DNA from: a virus
DNA length: 64,000 nt
IMG/VR virus record: IMGVR_UViG_3300035698_008781
Coordinates: 1-64,000 of that record
Strand: one strand, 5' to 3'
Each line of letters starts with the position of its first letter. Positions within the stretch are counted from its first letter, which is position 1. Both the position numbers and the translations under genes were made by a program. This document shows, piece after piece, positions 49,351-58,361 of the stretch. The notes under the pieces were generated by a model, which was given only the letters and a program-made list of their open reading frames with translations, had not been told where the DNA came from and made no database searches.

Positions 49351-51096
49351 ATGTTTATAACAATAATAATAATTTTAGCAATTTTACAAATAGGGTTTAA
49401 TTTTTTATTTAAACCTAAATATAATAGGTTGAACTGCGGACTTTTTGGAGCAGCAGCTGACGATATTAACAAAATTAATATTAACAAAATAAAAATTCTT
49501 GGTATCTTCAATGATACTAGAGGAGGTCATTCATGTGGTTTATCTATTGATGGTGACATAATGATTGGTACATATAAAGAAAAATTATTTAAAGATTTTA
49601 TTGTAGATAATTTCATTGGTTCACCATTAGAGATACCAGTTGTAATAGGTCATACTAGATATGCAACAAGTGGTAGTCATAATGATGTTAATGCTCATCC
49701 TTTTGGATTTGGTAATTATGGCGATCATAATGATTATTTTAGATTTATAGGTGCACATAATGGATCTTTAGTTAATCATAAAGAATTAGCTCAAGTGTAT
49801 GATGTTTCTTTAACAGAACCTGCATCTACTAAATATAATGCTAAAATGACAAGAGATAAAATTGATTCAGAAGTATTATTAGAAATAATTTATAGAAATG
49901 GATTTAAAGTTTTAGAACAGTATGATGGTGCTGCCGCATTATCTTTTTATGATACAAAAGAACCAAATGTAATATATTTATATCATGGTAAATCAAATCT
50001 TAATAAAAATGTTACTTTTGAAACAGAAGAAAGACCTTTATATTATTATCAAGATAGTGAAAATATATTTTATTATTCATCTATTAAAGATTCGTTAGAA
50101 GCAATTAATGATACAGATGGTGAAATTAAAGAATTTGAACATAATAAAGTATATAAAATTACAAATGGTAATGTAAAAGAAGCTGTTAAATTTAAAATTA
50201 ATAGATCTAAATGTGTCCAAAAACATACTACTTATAACTCAATAACAACTATTGATTATACTAATAAAAAATGGGATCAAGATTTAAAAAAATGGGTTGA
50301 GAAAGATTCTAAAAAAGAAGAAGTTAAGAAAATTGAAGAAGCTAAATTAGATTTAAATGATTTAGTTAACCATAAACTTGATTTTGAGAAAAATAAGTTG
50401 GTAGAACAGGAAGTTTACTATGAAAATTTAAGATTTTTCAAAAATAAAAATTTATTAGAGGGTATTTGGGTAATAGATGAAGATGGTAAATTAAGATTTG
50501 TTTGTCATTCTGATTCAATGTTAGATAAAATTTACGAAGATGATACTACTATTAAAAAAGTAGATGGTGATCCAATATTTTTCTATTTTTATAGAGGAAT
50601 AATGTTAAGAAGTCAAAAAGACTATGAACCAGTTAAATCATATGGCAACAGTCTAGGTTTACCTACAGATATTAATAAATTAAGTCATGTGAGTGTATAT
50701 CCTATTAGATCTGAAAGTTATGTTGATAGTTTATCTTTTTTCAGAGGTTCTATTGCGAATTTAAGTTTTACTAATTTATTTACTAATAATTTAATTACTT
50801 TGAATAATGGTAAATGTACTTCAATACGTAGAAAAGAGCAATCTTTTAGTGATAATAAAAAATTCTACTTACCTGAAGATATTCAATTGATTGAAGATAT
50901 AATGAACCCTAAAGAAAAAGGTGTTGAAACTGATGAAGTTAAAGTTAATGATATATATTCAGAAAATATCTTAGCAACCGTTGATTATTGCATAGATGAT
51001 GTAGATGATTCAATTGATGAAATTGGTGTTCAATCTAAATTTAAAACAAAATTAGAGCTTATAAAAGAGTTCGTTATTAATACATTAAAATTATAA
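49351..51096 (+). CDS. Class II glutamine amidotransferase with N-terminal hydrophobic leader
   Basis: A 581-residue protein. LNCGLFGAAADD contains the nucleophile Cys of the Ntn-type GATase, with RGGHSCGLSIDG, GHTRYATSG, AHPFGF and GAHNGSLVNH. In the usual form Cys is residue 2; here 28 residues precede it, including a hydrophobic stretch (MFITIIIILAILQIGFNFLF). A leader must be removed, or an internal start used, to free the Cys. Ammonia from Gln would feed the neighbouring amidoligases. The C-terminal 350 residues are unassigned. Confidence 0.78.
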   Translation: MFITIIIILAILQIGFNFLFKPKYNRLNCGLFGAAADDINKININKIKILGIFNDTRGGHSCGLSIDGDIMIGTYKEKLFKDFIVDNFIGSPLEIPVVIGHTRYATSGSHNDVNAHPFGFGNYGDHNDYFRFIGAHNGSLVNHKELAQVYDVSLTEPASTKYNAKMTRDKIDSEVLLEIIYRNGFKVLEQYDGAAALSFYDTKEPNVIYLYHGKSNLNKNVTFETEERPLYYYQDSENIFYYSSIKDSLEAINDTDGEIKEFEHNKVYKITNGNVKEAVKFKINRSKCVQKHTTYNSITTIDYTNKKWDQDLKKWVEKDSKKEEVKKIEEAKLDLNDLVNHKLDFEKNKLVEQEVYYENLRFFKNKNLLEGIWVIDEDGKLRFVCHSDSMLDKIYEDDTTIKKVDGDPIFFYFYRGIMLRSQKDYEPVKSYGNSLGLPTDINKLSHVSVYPIRSESYVDSLSFFRGSIANLSFTNLFTNNLITLNNGKCTSIRRKEQSFSDNKKFYLPEDIQLIEDIMNPKEKGVETDEVKVNDIYSENILATVDYCIDDVDDSIDEIGVQSKFKTKLELIKEFVINTLKL

Positions 51097-51098
51097 AT

Positions 51099-52607
51099 AT
51101 GGCAACAGTGAAAGTCACTACTTTAAATGGTGAAGTAATTTTAAAAAAAAATGCTAGAAAAATAAAAGGCATTAATGGGGAGTTTAATTATTACAAAATA
51201 GGTAATTTAAGCCAACGTAATTCAGGAGACTGTTATCAAATTAACAATATTTATTATACTGTTGAAAAAGGAAGAATAGAATGGGATCATCATGAACAAA
51301 TATACCAATTGAAATCTAGATTACAAAAAGGTATAGTTGATGAAGAATATAATGTAGGTTACTTTAGTAAAGAAATAAAAGCTATAAAAATATATTCTAA
51401 AGCTGAATTACCAATACTATATATTAATGAATCAATTATTAATAAAAATATTTATATTAAAGTTGGAGAAGATTATTATGATAAATCCATAGTTGATTAT
51501 AAAAAAATATTTCCTAGAAAACAAATTTCAAGAGAAGAAAAGAATGAGTTAGAATATAATTTTAAAAATTATTTACCACAAGGTATTGCAAATTATAATA
51601 AAAATTATAGTGTTACACAAAAAGATTCTTTTATTGAAAAAGTATATTCTTTAAATTCAACATTAATTAATAAATTTACATTTGGTGTTGAATTAGAAAC
51701 AACTTCTGGTATGATACCTAAAGAAGTTTATGAAAGATTAGGAGTATTACCTGTAAAAGATGGTTCAATTTCAGGTTTGGAATTTGTAAGTATTCCATTA
51801 TCTGGTTTAAAAGGATTATATACATTAAAAGAAATTATTGAGGCTGTAAATATGTATACAGATCATGATTACACTTGTTCTATGCATATACATGTTGGTG
51901 GTAAAGGTGTACCAAGAACTGAAGAATTTATAGTTGCTATGTTTAAAATGGGATTCTTTATTCAAAAAGATTTCTATAGAATGTTTCCAGGCTATAAAGA
52001 AATTCACGATGGTACTAAAAGACAATGTTATACATCACCTTTAGATTCTGATTTATTATCTAAATTAGAGTATCTTAATGATACACCTAATAAATTATCT
52101 AAATCTTTTAAACACATTGTTCATAGATTAACTAATCACCATGATGCTTTTTCTGTATCAAAGAGGTATTCTATAGCTGATATAAATAGTCATCCTAGTG
52201 ATCCATCAGAAAGAAATAAATGGTACATGAGAGAACGTTATAAATGGTTAAACTTAATACCTTTAATATTTACAAATAAACAAACTATTGAATATAGAAT
52301 TTTTACAGTACCAGATACTGTTAAAAAAGGTTTATTATTTTTATTAAGTAGTTTAGCAGTAACTGATTTTGTAAATACAAACAAAAGTGCTATTTTAGCT
52401 GATCCTGAAGGAGTATATGGATGTAATTTAGAAACAATTTTTTATAGAGCTTTTCCTGTGACAAGTATATTTAATCTATTTACAGATAGGAGAAATTCTG
52501 TAGATTATATTAAAAAGATGAAAGGTACATTTTTTGAAGAAAAAGATGTTGAATCATATAATAGTTTATTATCTAAAATAAATAGTTTAGATGGAATTAA
52601 TCTTTAA
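51099..52607 (+). CDS. Amidoligase (Amidoligase_2-like)
   Basis: A 502-residue protein. The C-terminal 320 residues carry the amidoligase signature: TFGVELETTSGMIP (G-x-E-x-E), VKDGSISGLEFVSIPL, DYTCSMHIHVGG (H-I-H), and KQTIEYRIFTVP (E-x-R). The N-terminal 180 residues are a beta/helix region of unknown role (KVTTLNGEVILKKNARK). Second ligase of the cluster; likely joins an amine to a peptide or glycan carboxylate. Confidence 0.78.
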   Translation: MATVKVTTLNGEVILKKNARKIKGINGEFNYYKIGNLSQRNSGDCYQINNIYYTVEKGRIEWDHHEQIYQLKSRLQKGIVDEEYNVGYFSKEIKAIKIYSKAELPILYINESIINKNIYIKVGEDYYDKSIVDYKKIFPRKQISREEKNELEYNFKNYLPQGIANYNKNYSVTQKDSFIEKVYSLNSTLINKFTFGVELETTSGMIPKEVYERLGVLPVKDGSISGLEFVSIPLSGLKGLYTLKEIIEAVNMYTDHDYTCSMHIHVGGKGVPRTEEFIVAMFKMGFFIQKDFYRMFPGYKEIHDGTKRQCYTSPLDSDLLSKLEYLNDTPNKLSKSFKHIVHRLTNHHDAFSVSKRYSIADINSHPSDPSERNKWYMRERYKWLNLIPLIFTNKQTIEYRIFTVPDTVKKGLLFLLSSLAVTDFVNTNKSAILADPEGVYGCNLETIFYRAFPVTSIFNLFTDRRNSVDYIKKMKGTFFEEKDVESYNSLLSKINSLDGINL

Positions 52608-53259
52608 AACATGGTTTAATCCACTTAAAGATATTCTATATAGTAATTATTTTAATACACTAATTAAACTATTAGATACACAATATGGTTTATCTAGATT
52701 TGCATTTAATAAAATAAAGATATATCCAGAAAAAAATAAAGTATTTAATTGCTTTAATTGTGATTTTAATAGTTTAAAGTTAGTAATTATTGGAAGCAAA
52801 CCTTTTGAAGAATATTCAGAAGGTTTAGCTTTTGATAGTACTGATTCTAAAATAAGATTATATCCTATTTCTGAATTATTTAGAAAAACTATAGAAGATC
52901 AATTTTATGATGGTTTTAATCTAGATCACGACTGCACTCTTGAATATTTAGTTAAGCAAGATGTATTACTCTTAAATGAAAGTTTAACAGTACAAACAAA
53001 TAAGTCAAATATTGATGATTGGAGAGAGTTTATAACATTTGTTATAAATAAAATTCAAGAACGTCATACAGGTATAATATTTTATATTAATGAAAATAGT
53101 AAATTGAAGAATATTATAAATGTTAATACTCAATATTTATTAACTTATAAAGACCCTTTACAATTTGTAAATAAACCTCAAGAATGGGATTTAGATTTAC
53201 ATGCTGTAAATAACATTATTAGAAATAATAATGGAGAAGAATATATAATTAAATTTTAA
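52591..53259 (+). CDS. Uracil-DNA-glycosylase homologue lacking catalytic residues
   Basis: A 222-residue member of the family 1 UDG fold: LVIIGSKPFEEYSEGLAFDS aligns with the GQDPYH...GLAFS motif but Asp and His/Tyr are replaced (G-S-K-P-F). QDVLLLNESLTVQTNKSNI and DDWREFITFVI match the central motif. The final HPSP motif is YKDP. Both catalytic Asp and His are absent, so it may bind DNA or host UDG without catalysis. It overlaps the ligase gene by 17 bases. Confidence 0.7.
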   Translation: MELIFKTWFNPLKDILYSNYFNTLIKLLDTQYGLSRFAFNKIKIYPEKNKVFNCFNCDFNSLKLVIIGSKPFEEYSEGLAFDSTDSKIRLYPISELFRKTIEDQFYDGFNLDHDCTLEYLVKQDVLLLNESLTVQTNKSNIDDWREFITFVINKIQERHTGIIFYINENSKLKNIINVNTQYLLTYKDPLQFVNKPQEWDLDLHAVNNIIRNNNGEEYIIKF

Positions 53260-53263
53260 AAAT

Positions 53264-53329
53264 ATGATAGCAATTTTATTAGGTTTATTATCAGGTATGT
53301 TTTTATATTTATGGTCAAATGAAGAATAA
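53264..53329 (+). CDS. Very small membrane peptide
   Basis: A 21-residue frame (MIAILLGLLSGMFLYLWSNE) between two genes, with a leader and in-register spacing (2 bases before the next ATG). A single helix; phage genomes often encode such peptides. Confidence 0.4.
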   Translation: MIAILLGLLSGMFLYLWSNEE

Positions 53330-53331
53330 AT

Positions 53332-53727
53332 ATGGCAAATAGAAATAGAAACGCAGGAAATCAATATGAAAGAGATATTGTAAATGAATTAAAAGAATTA
53401 GGGTTTGATACAGTAGTTACTTCACGATCAGAATCACGTAATATGGATAATGCAAAAGTTGATATATTTGATCCTGAAGGTAACTTTCCTTACTTTATAC
53501 AAAATAAAGTATTAAAAAGTTATCCTAATTTAAATGAATTAATACATGGTGAGGATGTTCATAAAAAACTACCTTTACTTGTATTCCATAAAAAAGTCAT
53601 AAAGAAAAACACAAGATTTTTTACAGAAGGAGAGTTTGTGAGTATGGACAAGCAAACATTTTATGATTTATTAATACAAGCCTATGGAATTAACGAAGAT
53701 GAACAACTTAGCCAAGACATGCTTTAA
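53332..53727 (+). CDS. PD-(D/E)XK-like nuclease, resolvase-type
   Basis: A 131-residue protein with RNAGNQYERDIVNELKELGF, then NAKVDIFDPEG and FIQNKVLKS: E, D and Q-x-K arranged like Holliday-junction-resolvase/RusA-independent Hjc-type nucleases (E...D...ExK with Q in place of E). It probably cuts branched recombination intermediates; catalytic competence is uncertain because of the Q-N-K. Confidence 0.65.
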   Translation: MANRNRNAGNQYERDIVNELKELGFDTVVTSRSESRNMDNAKVDIFDPEGNFPYFIQNKVLKSYPNLNELIHGEDVHKKLPLLVFHKKVIKKNTRFFTEGEFVSMDKQTFYDLLIQAYGINEDEQLSQDML

Positions 53728-53953
53728 TCAAAAAGATTATAGCTGTTTTATGGCAAAAGTTAATAACCAACAATTAAACGGTGCAAGGTTATTTGTTGAA
53801 GAAAAATTGGATGAAGTTATATTTAGTAATAAACTTCAATCTATTGCACATAAACAACAACAATATGTTAATTTAAAAAAATTAGATAATATTGTTACAA
53901 ATGAATATATAAATCAAATTGACACATATGGAGCAAAGACAATTAGTAAGTAA
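53699..53953 (+). CDS. Small hypothetical protein
   Basis: An 84-residue frame from ATG 53699 (or 89 from 53684), overlapping the nuclease end and the next gene's start. Contains NNQQLNGARLFVEEKLDEVI. No family recognised; probably coupled to the exonuclease gene. Confidence 0.5.
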   Translation: MNNLAKTCFNQKDYSCFMAKVNNQQLNGARLFVEEKLDEVIFSNKLQSIAHKQQQYVNLKKLDNIVTNEYINQIDTYGAKTISK

Positions 53954-54926
53954 TAATATAAGTTATTCATTATTAAAGTCTTTTGATGAAAATGGACCCA
54001 AAGTACTAGTAGAAACTAAAAAAGTATATACTAAATCACTAGACTATGGTTCTAAAGTTGATGATTTTATTACAATGACAAAAGAAGAGTTTAATAATAA
54101 CTATTTAGTTGTACAAAATGTTGAATCAGGAGATTTGTTTAAATTAGCTGAATTTGTTGTAAAAGCAAATATTAATTTAAAAGAAATTAATGATAAAATA
54201 TTAGATAAAATATGTCAAATAAGTGTTGATAATGAATTATTCAAAAGAATAAAATTAAAAGAATCTAGGATAAAGAAATTTAATGTACAATCATTTTATG
54301 ATGTTTGTGATTTAATTGTTGCAAATCCTGGTAAAACATTTATAGAACCACATGAATATAGTAAATTACTTCAAGCAAAATCTTCTTTATATAATCATAA
54401 GTCAACTAGAAACTATTTTAATATTTTTGGTAATGTCGAGGAATTACATCAAGTGGTTTTAAATTATGAGTATAAAGAAAAGAATGTTAAATGTGTATTA
54501 GATAAATTAATAATCAATCATGATGTAAAAACAATTCAAGGTATTGATTTAAAAACAGGTTCTCCAGATACAATGGAGTTTATGCATAATTTTTTCAAAT
54601 ATAAATATTATTTTCAAGGTGCATTATATCAAAATGGAATATTCCAACAATTTGAACATATATACCCTGATTATGAAGTTTTACCTTTTAAATATATATA
54701 TTTACCTACTTTTAATATTAATAATCCTAAAACATTTATATTAACAAATAAATGGATTAATGCAGCTTGGGATGGTTTTACAACTAAATCAGGTTATAGA
54801 TATAGAGGTATAAGTGAATTAGTTGATGAAATTAAATGGCATATTAAAAATCAAGTTTTTAATGAAACTAGAGAGTTTTACAATAATTTAGAAATTGAAT
54901 TGAATGATGATTTTATAAATTTATAA
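53928..54926 (+). CDS. PD-(D/E)XK exonuclease (Cas4/RecB-like)
   Basis: A 332-residue protein from ATG 53928 (a TTG at 53919 is less likely). Features are NNISYSLLKSFDENGPKVL at the start, LDKLIINHDVKTIQGIDLKTG (D...D-x-K, the nuclease core) and KYKYYFQGALYQNGI (Q-x-x-x-Y motif). These match RecB/PDDEXK_1 exonucleases used with Sak-type recombinases. No zinc/iron-sulfur cysteines of Cas4 are visible. It probably resects DNA ends for recombination. Confidence 0.72.
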   Translation: MEQRQLVSNNISYSLLKSFDENGPKVLVETKKVYTKSLDYGSKVDDFITMTKEEFNNNYLVVQNVESGDLFKLAEFVVKANINLKEINDKILDKICQISVDNELFKRIKLKESRIKKFNVQSFYDVCDLIVANPGKTFIEPHEYSKLLQAKSSLYNHKSTRNYFNIFGNVEELHQVVLNYEYKEKNVKCVLDKLIINHDVKTIQGIDLKTGSPDTMEFMHNFFKYKYYFQGALYQNGIFQQFEHIYPDYEVLPFKYIYLPTFNINNPKTFILTNKWINAAWDGFTTKSGYRYRGISELVDEIKWHIKNQVFNETREFYNNLEIELNDDFINL

Positions 54927-54929
54927 TAG

Positions 54930-55502
54930 ATGGAGATGAAAGAAAGGATAAATGTAGATATGACTCCAAATAGATCAAAAAGATATCTTTTACCTTTATT
55001 GTCAGAATTTGTTAATTTTGATAATTCAGTAACAGATGCTTTAATAAATAGTTATATATTTGATAAAGATGATACACATAAAAATTGTATATATTTATTA
55101 TTTGAATATGACTTAAAAAATCCTAAATTTACAAAATTTGAAAGTGAATTAAGTAAAATGAAAGGTTATATAACACATTATGATTTAGAAAATAATATGG
55201 TGTTATATGTAATAAAGTTTCCTAAAGAATACATGGCTGAATATAATCATTATAAAAATGGTAAATATTCATTATTTGATATTGACGCTCAAGAAGTAAT
55301 ATTTAATTTTTTACAAATACAAGGAGTTAGTAATAAATTCATTGTAAATTTGGAAAGAATATTTGAAAAAAATAGTATATTAAAAGCTCAAATTGAAAAA
55401 GCATTAGGTGTAACTTTAGATGATAATTCAGAACTTGAAGAAATTATGGATCAATCAAATGAAACTATAAATATTAAAAAATATATTAACAATTATATAT
55501 GA
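54930..55502 (+). CDS. Hypothetical protein between exonuclease and dUTPase
   Basis: A 190-residue protein; N-terminal MEMKERINVDMTPNRSKRYL, C-terminal acidic segment (DDNSELEEIMDQSNETINIK). It overlaps the dUTPase ATG by 4 bases (ATGA). No family recognised. Confidence 0.55.
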   Translation: MEMKERINVDMTPNRSKRYLLPLLSEFVNFDNSVTDALINSYIFDKDDTHKNCIYLLFEYDLKNPKFTKFESELSKMKGYITHYDLENNMVLYVIKFPKEYMAEYNHYKNGKYSLFDIDAQEVIFNFLQIQGVSNKFIVNLERIFEKNSILKAQIEKALGVTLDDNSELEEIMDQSNETINIKKYINNYI

Positions 55503-55933
55503 AATTAAAATATAAAAAATTAGATAAAAAAGCAGTAAAACCCATGTATGCTAAAGAGGGTGATGCGGGGTTAGATCTTGTAGCAACTAAAATAGCAAAA
55601 AGCGATATGTTTTCAGTATGGTATAATACAGATATTGCCGTAGAGATACCTAAAGGTCACTTTGGAATGTTAGTTCCTAGAAGCTCTATTTCTAATGATG
55701 GTGCATTATCAATGGCTAATAATATTGGTATTATTGATGCAGGTTTTAGAGGTGGAATGCAAGTACGTTTTAATAGAACATTAAAAGGTATTTTTACAAG
55801 AAAACAATATAACGTTGAAGATAGAATTGCCCAATTAATTATAGTACCTTTTAAAGTTGCTGAATTAGAAGAAGCTATCTTTTTATCTAAAACACAAAGA
55901 GGAAAACTTGGACATGGTAGCACAGGAAAATAA
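55499..55933 (+). CDS. dut: dUTP diphosphatase
   Basis: A 144-residue trimeric dUTPase: DAGLDLVATK (motif 1), VPRSSISNDGAL (motif 2, R-S-S), NNIGIIDAGFRGGMQVRF (motif 3, D-x-G-Y/F-R-G), DRIAQLIIVPF (motif 4) and RGKLGHGSTG (motif 5, Gly-rich arm). It hydrolyses dUTP to dUMP, keeping uracil out of DNA and supplying ThyA. The near-absence of an active UDG nearby fits. Confidence 0.93.
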   Translation: MKLKYKKLDKKAVKPMYAKEGDAGLDLVATKIAKSDMFSVWYNTDIAVEIPKGHFGMLVPRSSISNDGALSMANNIGIIDAGFRGGMQVRFNRTLKGIFTRKQYNVEDRIAQLIIVPFKVAELEEAIFLSKTQRGKLGHGSTGK

Positions 55934-55945
55934 AAATACATAATT

Positions 55946-57133
55946 ATGGATGACATTGGTAAAATAGGTAAACTATTAATGATGAAAGAACCCTTTTATG
56001 GATTTTTTCTCTTAAACTTATACAAAAAGTTTAGCAATAGTTTACCTACCGCTGGTGTTGGAAAGCAAGGTATTAATCAAATGCTTTATATTAATCCTGA
56101 ATTTTGGGGGAGTTTATCAGATAATCACAAGTTAGGTTTGTTAAAACATGAATTACTACATATTTGTTTTTTTCATTTAACAACTAGAAGTCATTATGCT
56201 GATCCAAAATTATTTAATATAGCAGCAGATTTAGAAATAAATCAATATATTGATTCAACATGGTTACCTGAAGGAGGTATAACTATGGCTACATTTCCAA
56301 CACTAACATTACCAGCAAAAGCTGGTACAAAATATTATTATGATGAATTATTGAAAAATAGTAAATCTGATAATCCTGATAAAAATTTACAAAGTTTAAT
56401 GCAAGGTCAAGGTGAACTTCATGAAGGTGATGGTTCAGGTCAAGGTGATATGCATGGTACTTGGAAAGAATTTGAAAACTTATCTGAAGCTGAAAAAAAA
56501 CTTATACAAAATCAAACTGAACACATATTAAAAGAATCAGCAATTGTAACTAATAAATCAAGAGGTACTATACCTGGTGAATTAAAAGTAAAAATTGATG
56601 AATTGTTTGAAGTTAAAGAGGAAGTTTTTAATTGGAAAGCTTATTTAAGAAGACAAGTTGGTTCATCATCAGAAGTTTATACTAAAAAATCAAGACGAAA
56701 ATTATCTAAACGTTTTGAAGATAATGCAGGTATAAAAATTAAAATGAAGCATCATATTCTAGTAGCAGTAGATACATCTGGTTCAGTAAGTAATGGAGAG
56801 TTAATGGAATTCTTTAGTGAAATACATCACATTTACAAAGCAGGTACTAAAGTTACTATTATAGAATGTGACACAAAGATAAATGATATTTACCCTTATA
56901 ATGGTAAATTTAAAGGTTCAGTAAAAGGAAGAGGTGGTACAGATTTTACACCACCTATTGAATATTACAATGAACATAAATCAAAATTTACATCATTAGT
57001 ATTTTTTACTGATGGTTACGCACCAATTGATTGTAAACCCATGAAAAAAATGTTATGGGTTATATCATCAAATGGTACAGAGGAAAAAGGATTTCCAGGA
57101 TATATAATAAAAATACCAAAAACAAATGAATAG
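55946..57133 (+). CDS. Metallopeptidase-like plus vWA protein (DUF2201 type)
   Basis: A 395-residue protein. The N-terminal domain contains a zincin-like motif H68-E-L-L-H (KHELLHICFFH) followed by AADLEINQYID; a Gly/Gln-rich hinge (LMQGQGELHEGDGSGQGD) leads to a C-terminal vWA domain with D276-T-S-G-S, GRGGTDFTPP and FFTDGYAPID. Such proteins are encoded with MoxR AAA ATPases, here immediately downstream with an 8-base overlap, and are thought to remodel or cleave protein complexes. Confidence 0.8.
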   Translation: MDDIGKIGKLLMMKEPFYGFFLLNLYKKFSNSLPTAGVGKQGINQMLYINPEFWGSLSDNHKLGLLKHELLHICFFHLTTRSHYADPKLFNIAADLEINQYIDSTWLPEGGITMATFPTLTLPAKAGTKYYYDELLKNSKSDNPDKNLQSLMQGQGELHEGDGSGQGDMHGTWKEFENLSEAEKKLIQNQTEHILKESAIVTNKSRGTIPGELKVKIDELFEVKEEVFNWKAYLRRQVGSSSEVYTKKSRRKLSKRFEDNAGIKIKMKHHILVAVDTSGSVSNGELMEFFSEIHHIYKAGTKVTIIECDTKINDIYPYNGKFKGSVKGRGGTDFTPPIEYYNEHKSKFTSLVFFTDGYAPIDCKPMKKMLWVISSNGTEEKGFPGYIIKIPKTNE

Positions 57134-58349
57134 TTTAAATATTACAGAATTAAAAAGTATTGTTAGTTATATTATTGATAATAACAACGTCTTAGAACAA
57201 GAAGATAAAAAAAGAACTGCTATTGAAGTAGTAGGTGAATCAGGTATTGGTAAAACAAGTGCTGTGATTCAAATAGCTCAAGAAAGAGAAATGGATATTG
57301 TTAAGTTAAACTTAGCTCAAATTGAAGAGTTAGGTGATTTAATTGGATATCCATTAAAAGAATTTCATATTTGTGCACCTGATGGTAAATGTATATGGGT
57401 TTCTGATAATTTATTAGAACATTACTTTAAATTAGGATACACTATTATTGAAAATGCAGATGCAAGAATGTCATATGCACCACCTGCATGGTTACCTAAA
57501 ACTATTAATCCTAATGGAGGTGTTTTAATATTAGATGACTGGAATAGAGCTGATCAAAGATTTATTCAAGCTGTAATGGAATTATTAGATAGAGGTCAAT
57601 ATATTTCTTGGGCACTTCCTCCTAATTGGACTATCTGTTTAACAGCAAATCCTGAAAATGGAGATTATAATGTATCTTCTATTGATAATGCTCAAAGAAC
57701 TAGATTTATTAGTTTTGATTTAGAGTTTGATAGAGAGGTATGGGCTAGATGGGCTGAAACAGAAAACATTGATGGTAGATGTATTAATTTTGTGTTAATG
57801 TATCCCGAAGTGTTGAAAAAAGAAGGTTCAGTTCAAACAGTTAATGCTAGAAGTTTAGTTACATTTTTTAATACTATTTCTGGAATTAAAGATTTTAATA
57901 GTTCAGAAGGATTATATAAAATTATGTTAATTTCTAAAGGGTGCTTCTCATCAAAAGAAAACGTAGTGGGTAATTTATTTACAATGTTTATTAATAATAG
58001 ACTTGATAAATTAATTCAACCTGATGAAATGTTATTTGGTGATTGGAAAACTATATCTAAAGAAATTAATGATTATGTTTATTCAGGTGAAAATAATACT
58101 TATAGAGCTGATATTGGTTCTACTATTACAACTAGATTTATTAATTTTGTAGAACACTATTTTGATGCAGATAAAAATGCTGAAACTAAAGTAGTAGTTG
58201 ATAGAATTATTGATATTGTTGAAAATGACAAAATGTTATTAGCAGAAGATTTAATTTTTAGTATGATTAGAAATATAGTAGGTAAATATCCTACTAGAAC
58301 TAATAAGTTATTAATGAATCCTAAAATTATGAAAAAAATTGTAGGATAA
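57126..58349 (+). CDS. MoxR-family AAA ATPase
   Basis: A 407-residue AAA+ ATPase: Walker A GESGIGKTSAV (near 37-47), VLILDDWNRADQRFIQAVME (Walker B with the MoxR pattern D-D-W-N-R-A), LDRGQYISWALPPNWTICL and NAQRTRFI (arginine finger). The MoxR-vWA pair forms chaperone-like machines that activate or remove metal-dependent or virion proteins. It starts 8 bases inside the preceding gene. Confidence 0.85.
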   Translation: MNSLNITELKSIVSYIIDNNNVLEQEDKKRTAIEVVGESGIGKTSAVIQIAQEREMDIVKLNLAQIEELGDLIGYPLKEFHICAPDGKCIWVSDNLLEHYFKLGYTIIENADARMSYAPPAWLPKTINPNGGVLILDDWNRADQRFIQAVMELLDRGQYISWALPPNWTICLTANPENGDYNVSSIDNAQRTRFISFDLEFDREVWARWAETENIDGRCINFVLMYPEVLKKEGSVQTVNARSLVTFFNTISGIKDFNSSEGLYKIMLISKGCFSSKENVVGNLFTMFINNRLDKLIQPDEMLFGDWKTISKEINDYVYSGENNTYRADIGSTITTRFINFVEHYFDADKNAETKVVVDRIIDIVENDKMLLAEDLIFSMIRNIVGKYPTRTNKLLMNPKIMKKIVG

Positions 58350-58361
58350 TAAAAAAAGAAA

